Shown here: positions 53,688-64,000 of the stretch, piece after piece | Layout of the letters: each line of letters opens with the position of its first letter | Numbering within the stretch: position 1 is the stretch's first letter | Assembly: GCA_949130485.1 (NCBI GenBank) | Contig: OX422189.1 | Span: forward strand, 413,220 to 477,219 | DNA length: 64,000 bases | Direction: 5' to 3' | Origin: Agelas oroides | Lineage: Eukaryota; Porifera; Demospongiae; Agelasida; Agelasidae | Translations under genes and position numbers: made by a program | Notes under the pieces: generated by a model | The model's input: the letters and a program-made list of their open reading frames with translations, nothing else | What the model was told of the DNA's origin: nothing | Database searches by the model: none

Positions 53688-54066
53688 ACCAGTGCTACAC
53701 TGCGCGGATTAGCTTACTGCACATGTGGAACAAATTTATTATCGACGTCTGTGCCTGTCTCGTGCGGTAGCCGTGCCCAGACCCCACCCTCTCAGGAGAT
53801 CGGTTGTGTGCTGAGTCAGCAGTCACTAATTACGACGTTTTATGACGTCGCTATTTTCATTGGCGCGCGCGGCGCTTGGCTGGTGTGTAGCGTTACGTCA
53901 TGCTTGAACGCATCATGTCATGTCATGTCACAAGACTAGCAATTACCCTGGCCTCATCTAAAATCTCAGCATAATATAAATTTGTGGATTATTAGAGCAA
54001 CAATATATAAACAAAATTGTACAGCAAACGAAAAATTAAGTTCTAATGCAATATAAATGTTTGTTG
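53688..54066 (-). promoter_or_regulatory. RasGAP promoter region
   Basis: Upstream of the RasGAP start and downstream of the PDCD10 stop. It holds a perfect palindrome TGCTGAGTCAGCA (53809-53821), the T-MARE/AP-1 type site bound by Maf/Nrf factors. Two CRE-like motifs (ATGACGTCG near 53842 and TTACGTCA near 53892) and a GC-rich ATTGGCGCGCGCGGCGC block lie around it. Confidence 0.55.
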
Positions 54067-55757
54067 CTAACAGCCGATAGCCTTGTAGGTACTTAGAAGT
54101 GCATTCGTGTGGTTGATGAGACGATTGGCGCTCAGGAAGACATTTTCAGGCCTGTGGATGGAAAACCGACAGAACAGTAATTTTACACATCATACCAAAT
54201 AAGGCAGTTTCATCCTGAGGTGAAAGGTTTGACTCATTATTTGATTTTCGTATGTAGTCTAGGAATGACTAATCGAGTCCTCCGATGTGGAAACTGACCT
54301 TCCGTCTTTGAAGTATCTCTTTAAAGTGTCACTGAAACTGCGTGAGCTCTTGACAAACACCTTCTTGTGGTTGTCCAGGACCTGTACAGAGGGAGAAGGG
54401 GGAGACTGAAGTATCCAGCTACCAGGGGTATTTATCTACCAGTTTGATTTTAGCTTGTTTTGCAGAATCTTTGCACCATGCTAAGAGCGTAAGTGTCAAG
54501 GGTTGTTTGCCTATACATGACATTGTATACATGACATTGTATATGTAGACATGTGCTTAACATTTGCACAATGACACACAGATTCTACACAACAGCAAGT
54601 TATATGTGGAGTCTGTGGACAAAGCATATCAATCAATCAATCAATCAATCAATTGACCAATCAATCAATCAATTGACCAATCAACCATTACATTGACCGG
54701 GTATCTAATCTGTCCATCTGTGCGTCTGTCAATTTAGCTCAACAGCAGGTCATACATTGTACTACCTGCAACTAGTGCCTCAGTCAACAACATTCCCTAC
54801 AGCACTAGAGGTCTTGGTGTGGCTAACACTCCACACACTCACCGCAGCTAACTGTACACGTACCTTCTTATATTCCTTCATTCTGGTGTCAGTCTGGTGT
54901 TTCTTGGATACCTCATTCACAGCATCTAACACTTCCTTTATGGCGCTGGCAATGTCCCTGTAGACAGACAATGGTAGCATACTGTTACATAAATACACAG
55001 AGAGGAAAAAGAAGGTATGTATGTGATGCTCAATTAACCCCTCACTAGCAAATACCTTTGTACGTACGTGTAGCCACACACGTCTGTGCATTACACGAGA
55101 TGTGTATGCAGCCTCACTCCCCAGACCTCGGTAGCATTTGTTGCTTGCAGTATGAAACTCACACGGGGAAACTCATCTTCAGTTTCACACTGCAAGCAAC
55201 AAACACTGTGGAAGCCTTGGAACGAAGCTACATGTAGGGGTGTGTGTGTGTGTGTGAAGTGTGTGTGTGTATGTGTGAAGTGTGAGTGTGTGTGTGGGGG
55301 GATTAACCTGATGATTTGTAGAAATTTGGAACGGTCTTGGATTTGGTCAGGAATACGGCCCAGCTTCTGCTTCAATGCTGGGGGGGGAGGGGAGGAGGAG
55401 GGGGGAGGGGAGGAGGGGGGAGGGGAGGGGAGGATGTAACAGGGTTACCGGTAACTGTATAAGATGGTATGATGTCAGATGATAAACAATGAACCTTAGA
55501 GGATGTTATTGATGAAGCAGCTTTCACCACTTCCTTCTCACAACTGAGCACACTTTAAACTTTGAAGACCCTTTCTGTCATAGAGTAGCTCTATGGACAC
55601 TAAGTTGGGGGGCGTAGTCTGCCTCATTGGTGGGTGATCTGGTACTTGCGTCTAGCAATTTTGTGTTGTCCACAGAATGATCACTGACATGTGCCACACA
55701 GCGGCAGTTCTTACTTCCTCCTGTCTGACATTGTATCTGCCCCCCCCCCCTCCACCA

Positions 55758-55805
<48 letters not shown>

Positions 55806-57013
55806 ACACACACCTTTAGCTCTCAAGTTAAGCTGCACAAACTCCTCCTCCCGTGAGTCAATGACGTACTGCTGATAGTCGTGACAAGCTAGTCGGAGAA
55901 GAGCCTCCGGGAGATTGATACTGACCCCCTCCGCATCAAGAACACCAGCAATAAAATCCTGGCATAGCCCCGGGTGGGCCCGCTCTGCCTGCATTATATG
56001 TGTAGATACACCAGTAGACATTAAATGATAGGTAGAATTTTAGTGAAGGTAAATATTTGTACCACCCTAAGTTCTTTGAGCATCTTGGGGTGTGGTTTAA
56101 ACTTGACATACATCTTGAGCCTCGCTACAAAATAGAAGAGCAAGGCTTGGCCTATGAGACTGAGACAGTGACATACAGCAGGCAAGGTTCTATCAATCAC
56201 CCATAGATCTGTTTGCATAATCATAGATAGTAGAGTGACAGGGATTGGAAACTCAACCAACACTCTCTTTGTATTTGTGCTATTATTGCCTATGGTTGAC
56301 AATCCGGGTTAGGCTATTAGCGCCCTCGGAAGTGTCAAATAGGCGTCAAACTGGTCAAGTGTAGCCATAGCTTTGGGGATGATTTTTTCAATAGAAAAGG
56401 GTACAGAGAAGCAAATAAAAAGATTCTAGCCTTACAACAAGTTGAGCTAACTTCTTGAAGCATGCTTCCTACTAGCTGAAAGCATTGGATCCTGCCATGC
56501 TTCAAGAAGTCTGTGACTTAATAGGTTGCGACAGCTGATTTTTGATGGCCGGGGTACAGTTCTGTACCTGTACCAGCTGAGAGAAGGTACTTGAGACCCA
56601 ACTTTTCACTTAAACCAGTTCAGTAGTGATTATTGTGTGCCCATCAAGTAGTACATGCTACATTGACCAGGCCAGTCCTAACCCGGATAGGAGGTGGTAA
56701 TTAGGTGGTAATGGAAGTTTCCAATCCCTGTCACTCTACTATCTATGGCATAATAAGTATGTGTCCGATGAGAACTGAAGCTCACACACCACTACACTAG
56801 AGGGAGAGTACTTACTTTTGTAAAGGCAGTTCTGAGTGTGTGTACTGCAGCAATATGCCTCGCATCGCCTTCAAGCTGGTAGAGAAGAATAGATCAGGTC
56901 AAGAACATATATACAGGCATGGCCTATTTTCATGTAGAAATACTTACCTCCTCAAACACAGGTTCCAGTACTGCGTGCAGGGCTAGTGACGCTACTACGC
57001 TTTTCTCATCCAT
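54067..57013 (-). CDS. PDCD10: Programmed cell death protein 10 (CCM3)
   Basis: Scaffold that dimerises through its N-terminus with GCKIII kinases and joins STRIPAK and CCM complexes. Seven in-phase exons: 56948-57013, 56816-56875, 55814-55988, 55308-55377, 54864-54957, 54299-54381, 54067-54151, giving 210 residues (human 212). The start ATG 57013 gives MDEKSVVASLALHAVLEPVF. AHPGLCQDFI and LPEALLRLA are the dimerisation helices. ALKQKLGRIPDQIQDRSKFL, DIASAIKEVLDA and the FAT-homology FVKSSRSFSDTLKRYFKDG...VFLSANRLINHTN align throughout. The human N-terminal leader is shorter here. Intron 2 carries a 526-bp TIR element. It is head-to-head with UGGT, 167 bp between starts. Confidence 0.97.
54628..54690. 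repeat. (TCAA)n microsatellite in PDCD10 intron
   Basis: ATCAATCAATCAATC tracts interrupted by TTGACCAA. Confidence 0.85.
56222..56747. mobile_element. 526-bp non-autonomous DNA transposon with 7-bp target duplication
   Basis: It begins CATAGATAGTAGAGTGACAG and ends with the reverse complement CTGTCACTCTACTATCTATG; pairing extends inward through GGGATTGGAAACT, about 33 bp in all. Both sides carry the direct repeat GCATAAT (56215-56221 and 56748-56754), a 7-bp target-site duplication. The interior has no transposase ORF. A shorter relative (CATAGATAGTAGAGTGACA) is in the Csm1-like gene intron near 24865. Confidence 0.85.
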
Positions 57014-57180
57014 GGTTACTTCAAACTATCGTCAAGACTAAGTACATCTTCAATGTTCACTTGCGACCCCGCCCACTACTTTTGTTTCCAAGAACTGTTT
57101 TCTCGTATTTTCGTTAATTTAGAGCAACGCTTGTGGTGGTGGTTTCCCGCGATGCGCTCTAATTAGAATGACATACCACG
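57014..57180. promoter_or_regulatory. Bidirectional promoter, PDCD10 / UGGT
   Basis: 167 bp between starts. A GC box CCCCGCCCAC lies at ~57067-57076 and an E2F-type TTTCCCGC at 57143-57150. Confidence 0.6.
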
Positions 57181-60136
57181 ATGTCGATGAAGAGTTCTGG
57201 AGGGAGCCTACTATTGGTCCTTCTGCTATCGCTGATCCAACAGCGCGGCGTACGCTGCCAGAGTACGCACAAACCCGTCACAGCTCTGCTGCACAGTAAA
57301 TGGGCTCAAACACCTTTTCTTTTGGAATCCAGGTGAAAATGTTTACTACATCAACTTGCAAATAACTGGCTGATTAGTGCTGTTGCATTGTTGATCAATA
57401 CTTTTTTACTGTAAATTAATTTTATTTTTGCAGTGAGTTTATAGCATCTGAAAATGGTGGTGCATTCTGGCAGTTTGTGGAGGCCACCAAGAATATCCAC
57501 TCCTCGGTGAACACCAGCAAAGGTGTGCCTCTCCCTCCTCCTTGAAATCTGCATCTTTATCCTCTCGTCAGGAATGTAGCTACATCTCTCATCTGTCACC
57601 TGACATCCTCCTCCCTTCTTCCCTTTTTTCTTCCTCTCCCCTCCCCCTTCCCCCTCTCCCTCCTCCACAGAGTTGTATGATGCAGTGCTGGAACAGGCAG
57701 AACAGCTGCTGTCCCCAATGACCTACAGCCTCTTCATTTTCTCCCTCTCCCTCCACACACATTCCCCTGCCGTGGAGATGTTTAACCAGGCAAGTGTTCG
57801 ATCGCCTCAGTTGGCAGCTGCAATTTAATGGGTCATTAATTGTGCGTTAAGGTCAGGCAGACATTTGGATGAGTGATTACAGTCCAGCTGCACAATGCCA
57901 GTTACTCATGATCAGTCGATAGAGGATTTGTGATAGCTATCAGTCATGGTTTTAAGATTCAATTGATCCTATTTGATACTTGATTCCATCAATAGTCAAA
58001 TTCCATGGTTACGTAGCTGTGTATATATGCACTCATCTCCCATTTCCAGGCCACTCCCAGATTTTATCTCATAGCTGTGGAGAATGGCTCCAATATAAAA
58101 TCTGGTGGAAACGAGGGTTTATTGGTGTGACTAAATAACTCCATTATACTGTCATGTTACAACATAGTTCTTTTTTTTTTTTTATTTTTATAATATACAG
58201 GTGGCGTTGGAGCGTCTGAGAGTCTTGGGAGAGGTTAGCTGTCCCGCCTTTGTGGATGTTTCTGGTAAGGTGGCCTGCTCAGTAGAACAGCTGAACCTCA
58301 TCTTGCAAACAGCTGCTGAGGAGGAGGAGAGAAACAGGTGCATGCTTCTGGCCTTAGTCTGTGTGTGGTCTTCCAAGCCAGCCCATTTCTGCAATGGTTT
58401 TGCTGAAGTGAGCTAGCTTGCGAGACTAGCCTGTATTTTGTTTGATTTTACAGGATCTGGATAATTAGAAAGAAACATTATTGTGTGCATCAACCAAATC
58501 CCCTTCACCCACTCACACACATGTAGTCCCCCAGTCCAGTTGTTCAAGTTTGATCATCGCTTCCCCTCCCCCTCCTCCTCCCCCACACCCCACCTCCCTA
58601 CGGCTGTCCTCTATGCTCAGCTTGGCACACCAGAGTTCACAACCTTTCACAATGCCTTAGCAACTGTTGCTAGGGAGGGACGAGTGCAATATGTGTTCAG
58701 GCACTTTGTAAAGGTACGTGTTCCTCTCATGTGCATGCTGCTGCCTCAAAGAAGCTAAGGACCTAACATTTTGAGGTTTCTCTGTTTAATGTACAAAAAA
58801 TGGCTTTGAAAGAGGCCACCATTTCATTTCAAAATTGAGGAGGTATCTTTGGGATTTTTAAATTTTATTTTGTCTTGTTTAATTAGGATTGTCCCCAGGA
58901 GAAGACTCGTCTCTCTGGTTACGGGGTCCAGCTAGCCGTGAAGAACACAGAGTATAAGGCTGTGGATGACACCAAGATAAAGGGTAAATGCTCACATCCT
59001 CACATTTTTTCCCTTCTTGAATCATTTCTTGTGCGTATCTATGTGTATGTGGACTCCTGCACTTTTGCATGCTCTCTGGTTCATAGGTGAGAATGAGTCT
59101 CGGGTAGTGGAGCAGACGGAGGGCAGTGATGAGGTGGAGGGGTTCCTCTTCAGTACACTCAGGTGAGCGGGTGGCAGCCTGGTTGATTGATTGATTGATT
59201 GACTGACTGACTGATTGACTGATTACAGGGGCCGCTACCCTGATCTGATGGGAAAGCTTGATGAGTTCAAAGCCCATCTTCTTCAGGGAACCAGAGAAAT
59301 ACCCGAGCTAAAAGTGTGGCAGCTGCAGGGTACGTAGTTTACTGTAGTTTACTGTAGACTACTGAGGCATATTACGATGTCTCCCTCAGTTAACCACTCT
59401 CCCTCCTCAACCCTTCTCCCTCCTCAACCCTTCTCCCTCCTCAACCACTCTCCCTCCTCAACCCCTCTCCCTCCTCGACCCTTCTCCCTCCTCACCCCTC
59501 TCCCTCCTCGACCCTTCTCCCTCCTCGACCCTTCTCCCTCCTCAACCCCTCTCCCTCCACCCCTGACAGATCTTGGTTTCCAGGCTGCCCAGAGGATTAT
59601 GAGTGCTAGTCCTGACCTTGCGCTCAAAGTCATGAAGGACAGTGCCCAAAACCTCCCCATGATTGCCAAGTGAGTGATACAGAGAGAGAGAAATGTTTAT
59701 TACTCCACTAGCTCTATATTGCTACTCCATAGCTAGTAGCAGAATGAGTTATGCAAAGAATTGCGCTGTTTTGCTTGTGGTTAGTCTGTCTGTCTGCCAC
59801 GGTGCAGGTCACTCTCCAAGTCTTCAGTGAGCAAGGAACTACGACAGGAGATCACCAATCGAAACCAGAAGGTACACAACCACTGTTTGGTTGTCCCTTT
59901 GCTCCTTATTTCTCCCTCCCTCCCTCCCTCCCTCCCTCCCAGGTGCTCACCATGAGTGGTGTCCAACCAGGCGCAAACATTCTGCTATTGGATGGGATAG
60001 TCTTGCAGGAAGAAAGCACAGACATATTTCAGTGAGTAGCACGAATGTTTTGTATACACAAATGTCGTTTTCCACTTTGCTAACTGACCTACCTGATTTG
60101 GATCTCCTAACTTAGAGGATCTTCACACACACACAT

Positions 60137-60182
<46 letters not shown>

Positions 60183-63100
60183 TGGTGGACATCTTATTGT
60201 CAGAAACACGGCTAGTAGAGGGACTAAAAGGTCTGGGTATAAGCCCCAGTGACTTCCAGGACATCCTCCACCTCCCTGTGCTATCAGAACACAGAACGTT
60301 TGCAATTGACATGAGAAATGAGTCAGTAGTGGTACGTACATGTACATATACCAGGTTACTCAGGTAACCATGGAGATGACCTTTTTGACCTCTGACTTCT
60401 CTGACCTTGTATAGTTCATAAATGATCTGGAGAAGGACAAAATGTATTCCTCATGGCCCAGGTACCTTCAAGAGGTAGGGAATGATGCTTAATTTGCTAG
60501 CCTCGTCCCTAGGCCCCTGCCCAGCGTTATCTTCCTTGCAGTACGGTAAACTACTGCAAGTGATGGAAAGCTGGACAAGGGCCTGGGATTGAAGCTATAC
60601 TTTGTTGCACACATGAAGCAGGTGTCTTCAAGTGTGACTTGATAATGTCTTACCAGAGAGCTGATGTCAAACTGAAAGTGAAAATTGAACTATCTTGCAT
60701 TCTTTTCCAGTTTCTGAGACCAAGCTATCCTGGCATGCTGAAGCAGATAGCGAAAAATGTGTTCAACTTGGTAAGTCAGTTCCTTGGAATTTGGGGGGCT
60801 TGTAAGTCAGGGAGTTTTATCCAAGCACAAGACATGCTATCATGATTTGCTTGGAAAGTGGCAAACTTAAAGATGTCTTCTCTCTTTTCCTCTCCTCCCT
60901 CTCCCCCTCCTCCTCCCCTTCCTCCCCTTCCTCCCTCTCCTCCCCCCTCTTCTCCTCTTCTCCTCTTCCTCCCTCTCCTCCCTCTCATCTCTCTCCTCCT
61001 CCACATGTAGGTATTCTGTTTGAATCCTGCCACGGCCAGTGGTGCAGAAATGGTGGAGTTTGTTAAACTGTTCTTTGACCACATGGTGCCAACCAGGTAG
61101 ACTGAAGGGCTGGTTCCACAATATAGTGGTGTGGCAGTTCCTGCTTCCACTTTCTATATCCTGGGATTGATCAATAATTTACTGGGATATCCCGGGATTG
61201 ACCAATAGTTTACTGGGATATCCCGGGATTGTTTACAGGGATATCCTTTGAGTAACCAATAGTTTACAGGGATTGATCAATGTTGACAGTCTAATGGCCA
61301 ATAGTTGACAGTCTAATGGCGGGCTCATGTCTCTACCACAGGTTAGGAGTGTTGCTGGTTGCTGATCCGGAGGAGGAGGGAGGGGAGGTGGGAGTGGCAC
61401 TAACCCGAGGGTTCAGCTACCTCGTGGAGCACAAGTCAACGCGGGAAGCCCTCAAGTGGCTCTACCAACGGGTACGCTATGCTGCCTGCAATAATTATTA
61501 ATGACATCATATGATGTCAGATGACATTTTTGGTGTACGCACACATGTACAGACGCTGGCTCTGAGTCAGCTGAACGTGAGTGTGATTGTGGAAGCGTTT
61601 GACAAGAAGTACGGCCAAACACTTCCAGCTGGCCAAACCCTGGATGATATTTTTGGTGACGCATCGCAGTACGACAGCCTCAGAGCGGTGAGAAAGAAAG
61701 CTATTCACAGAAGACAGTTTTTGTTTTACCAAGCTTTCAGTAGCGGTAATGGATGTTTTGTTTGTGTGTGTGTTACCTTGCTAAATTTTTCATTCTCAGA
61801 AATCTCTGGAGTTTTTCCAGGCCAAGGGTTTTGATTCTCTACCGCAAGTGCTGGTCAATGGAGCACAAGTTGACATGGAAGAGGTTTGGTCTAGGGCGTG
61901 TGAGACAAGAGGGAGAGGGAATTAGTGCAGCCGTGCTGTATTTTAATAGCTTATGCTGTATGACCCAGATTTCCTATTGTTCAGATCTTTGCATGTGATC
62001 TCACCTGATGTCATGTGATCTCTCCTGATGTCATGTGATCTCTCCTGATGTCATGTGACCTCACCTGATGTCATGTGATCTCACCTGATGTCATGTGATC
62101 TCACCTGATGTCATGTGACCTCACCTGGTGTCATGTGACCTCATCTGATGTCATGTGATCTCACCTGATGTCATGTGATCTCTCCTGATGTCATGTGATC
62201 TCACCCAATGTCATGTGATCTCTCCTGATGTCTGTGATCTCACCTGATGTCATGTGACCTCATCTGATGTCATGTGATCTCACCTGATGTCATGTGACCT
62301 CATCTGATGTCATGTGACCTCCACTCCCACACACCAGGACCTGGAGACAACCATTGTGACAAAGATACAACAGCAGACGTTTGAAGTCACACAGGCTGTA
62401 TACACGGTCAGAAGCTTGCTAACACACAACGACTTCATGTGAATCACCGATCCCTCTCTCCCTCCCCTCCCTTCCTTCATACCCTCCTTCTCTCCTTAAC
62501 CTCTCCCCTCTCCTTCCTTTCCTCCCTCCTTACTTCCTCGCTCACAGAAACGTCTAAAAGATTCCGTGAATGTCTACGACTACTTTCTCAACAAGTCCAA
62601 CGTTCTTCAGCGAGTGAACAAATACGTAGTAGCGAAGGGAAAGTCACATGACCTTGGGGCACAAGGTGCAGTGTGTAGGAAGTACTATCTTCCAGCAGTC
62701 CGCCTTCTTCTATCCTCCCCCATATTTTTTCCTCTCCCTTACCGCTCACCACTCCCACAGCTCCCTCAGAAGGGTTCAGTAACCTTCGAGAACTCTCCCC
62801 TCGAGACCTGGCTGCCTTACTCGCCGATAACCTCCACTACTTCAGCAGCGAAGAAGGTATACTCATGTGCACCTAGTATGTTAGGTGGTGGAAGTAATGG
62901 AAACTGGGCGGGGCCTGGGAATGCCCCATGAATTCCTCTTCGTTAGACATTTTGGTTCCAAGGGACTTTAGGCTAATAAATGCACTTTTCGAATGCTTCT
63001 CAATTTGATTGTATCTCCTTCTCTGGCGCAGGTGAGTTTGTCACGAAGCAGCTGAGTGTGTGGGTGGTTGCTGACCTGGAAACCGTGGCAGGGAGGGAGG

Positions 63101-64000
63101 TGGCCCGGAATGCCTTAACTTTTGCTGTAAGTGCACACATGTGCTGTGCTGTGTGAAAATGCCTTATACAAAGATTGATGCTCTTAATGCTATCACTCCC
63201 TCCCCCATCACCTCCCTCACCCCCTCCCCCCATCACCACTCCCTTCACCGTCTCAGTCTTCCACATCTGACATGCGTGTTGCGCTGGTCCATAACCCGAC
63301 CGAGGGCACGTCACAGCTGCTGGCCAGAGCCATAACTGGAGCATTGGAGTCACAGAAGATAGGGAGGAGGGGGTGGAATCTCGTGATGGCCCTACTGGAG
63401 GAGGGAGAGAGAGGAGAGGGGGGGACTTCCATTGAGGACGTACTGAGAGTGGCAGGAAATGTCGAGGTAAGCATATTGTTGAAGTTGGACGCACTTCAAC
63501 TGTATTTGAAATGGTGTATCGCTGAGCTTCCGAAACCCTTAATTACATGTGATCGCCACCCTAAATGAAAGTTTGCTTTTCCGTACTGTGTTTACTTTTG
63601 GAAAGCTGTGCGGGGCCTAGGAGCGTGCAGCTCTCCAACCTGTTTCATATGGCTTCACTGCTTTGGACACAAGAGTAGCGTATAAGGTTGGCAGGAGTTT
63701 GTTTCTGGTAACGTGCATGTGGTGCTGATGGAGGGAAACACTGTATTCTTCAACTTTGGTAGGTAGAACGAAGATGCCATGGCGACGCTGGAAATTGACA
63801 TGTATTACTTGTCATTGCAATGTGCATGACGTGTGTGTTCAGGTTGTGTCTGTGTGTGTTCCAGGGTGTCAATGTTCCGAAGCTGGAGGAGGCAATAAAC
63901 AGCCCCAGGGTGGCTGACATCATTGCAAGTCATGTGACCTTTTGTGGGCGCAACTTGGACTTGATTCCTGGGGCATCTGCCCTCCTCAGCAATGGAAGGG
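57181..64000 (+). CDS. UGGT1: UDP-glucose:glycoprotein glucosyltransferase, N-terminal half (cut by window end)
   Basis: ER folding sensor that re-glucosylates misfolded N-glycoproteins. The ATG 57181 starts a signal peptide (MSMKSSGGSLLLVLLLSLIQ, cleavage near C26), then KPVTALLHSKWAQTPFLLES, typical of UGGT. In-phase exons: 57181-57332, 57434-57522, 57671-57789, 58201-58337, 58527-58713, 58887-58983, 59087-59162, 59229-59329, 59570-59669, 59808-59871, 59943-60031, 60181-60331, 60415-60474, 60711-60770, 61011-61096, 61342-61471, 61553-61687, 61800-61883, 62338-62406, 62548-62665, 62761-62856, 63032-63126, 63257-63466, 63865 to the end. The ~880 residues cover the thioredoxin-like domains (RVQYVFRHFV, LSGYGVQLAVKNTEY, LKVWQLQDLGFQAAQRI). 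The catalytic GT24 domain lies beyond the window. Intron 3 has a GC donor (CAG|GCAAGT at 57790). Confidence 0.96.
60498..60597. repeat. Dispersed hairpin element copy in UGGT intron
   Basis: TAGCCTCGTCCCTAGGCCCC on the left and GGGCCTGGGATTGAAGCTA on the right. The inner core CTTGCAGTACGGTAAACTAC pairs with CTACTGCAAG. Confidence 0.75.
61991..62322. repeat. 20-bp minisatellite in UGGT intron 18
   Basis: About 16-17 copies of TCATGTGATCTCACCTGATG, with TCTCC and GACC variants, between the exons ending 61883 and starting 62338. A weaker relative (CATGTGACCATCATTGACTG) lies in a RasGAP intron at 50085-50200. Confidence 0.9.

Noticed and set aside
57172-57299. Frame starting MTYHDVDEEFW upstream of UGGT
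   Set aside because: The +1-shifted frame from ATG 57181 gives a proper signal peptide and joins in phase to the next UGGT exon.

Overview
The window looks like a gene-dense, intron-rich animal genome, most likely a sponge (demosponge). The genes are orthologues of metazoan proteins (PDCD10, TAF1C, RASA/GAP1, ICln, RCE1, TRAF) cut into many small exons with GT-AG introns that are often only 60-400 bp long. The intracellular ankyrin-Roc-COR protein with Death-type modules resembles receptor-like families expanded in sponges and cnidarians. The species assignment is inference; no rRNA or mitochondrial marker is present. All gene models were built by eye from splice signals, reading-frame phase and remembered protein families; no search was run.

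Layout: 1-1.3 kb, last exon of a TMEM164-like gene (+); 1.3-3 kb, palindromic repeats; 3.1-8.5 kb, ankyrin-Roc-COR-Death protein (+) with a Tigger-like element in its last intron; 9.0-10.6 kb, ICln/CLNS1A (-); 10.9-11.7 kb, RCE1 (+); 12.4-20.2 kb, a 21-exon ubiquitin-specific protease (-); 20.5-21.1 kb, adenylate kinase 3 (+); 21.5-23.3 kb, thymidylate kinase (+); 23.7-25.2 kb, a small coiled-coil protein with a Csm1/RWD-like end (-); 25.4-26.6 kb, TRAF (+); 27.0-28.5 kb, a PH-domain protein (+); 28.9-35.6 kb, MUTYH (-), carrying a 1.7-kb minisatellite of hairpin units; 35.7-42.9 kb, TAF1C (+); 43.5-53.7 kb, a GAP1-type RasGAP (-); 54.1-57.0 kb, PDCD10/CCM3 (-); 57.2-64.0 kb, the first half of UGGT (+), cut by the window edge.

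Five gene pairs are head-to-head with only 101-288 bp between start codons (ICln/RCE1, USP/AK3, Csm1-like/TRAF, MUTYH/TAF1C, PDCD10/UGGT), implying shared promoters. CRE, CCAAT, GC-box, E2F and related motifs are visible in several of them. Most genes are housekeeping: nucleotide kinases, DNA repair, Pol I transcription, ER glycoprotein quality control, CAAX processing and methylosome assembly. The Roc-COR-Death, TRAF, USP, RasGAP and PDCD10 genes are signalling components.

The non-coding part is dominated by one family of short hairpin elements (ends TAGCCTCGTTCCCAGGC and its reverse complement, with a CTTGCAGTAC / TACTGCAAG core). Copies occur throughout, and two have grown into minisatellites inside introns. 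In TAF1C, separate intronic repeats appear to have been seeded from splice-acceptor/exon junctions.
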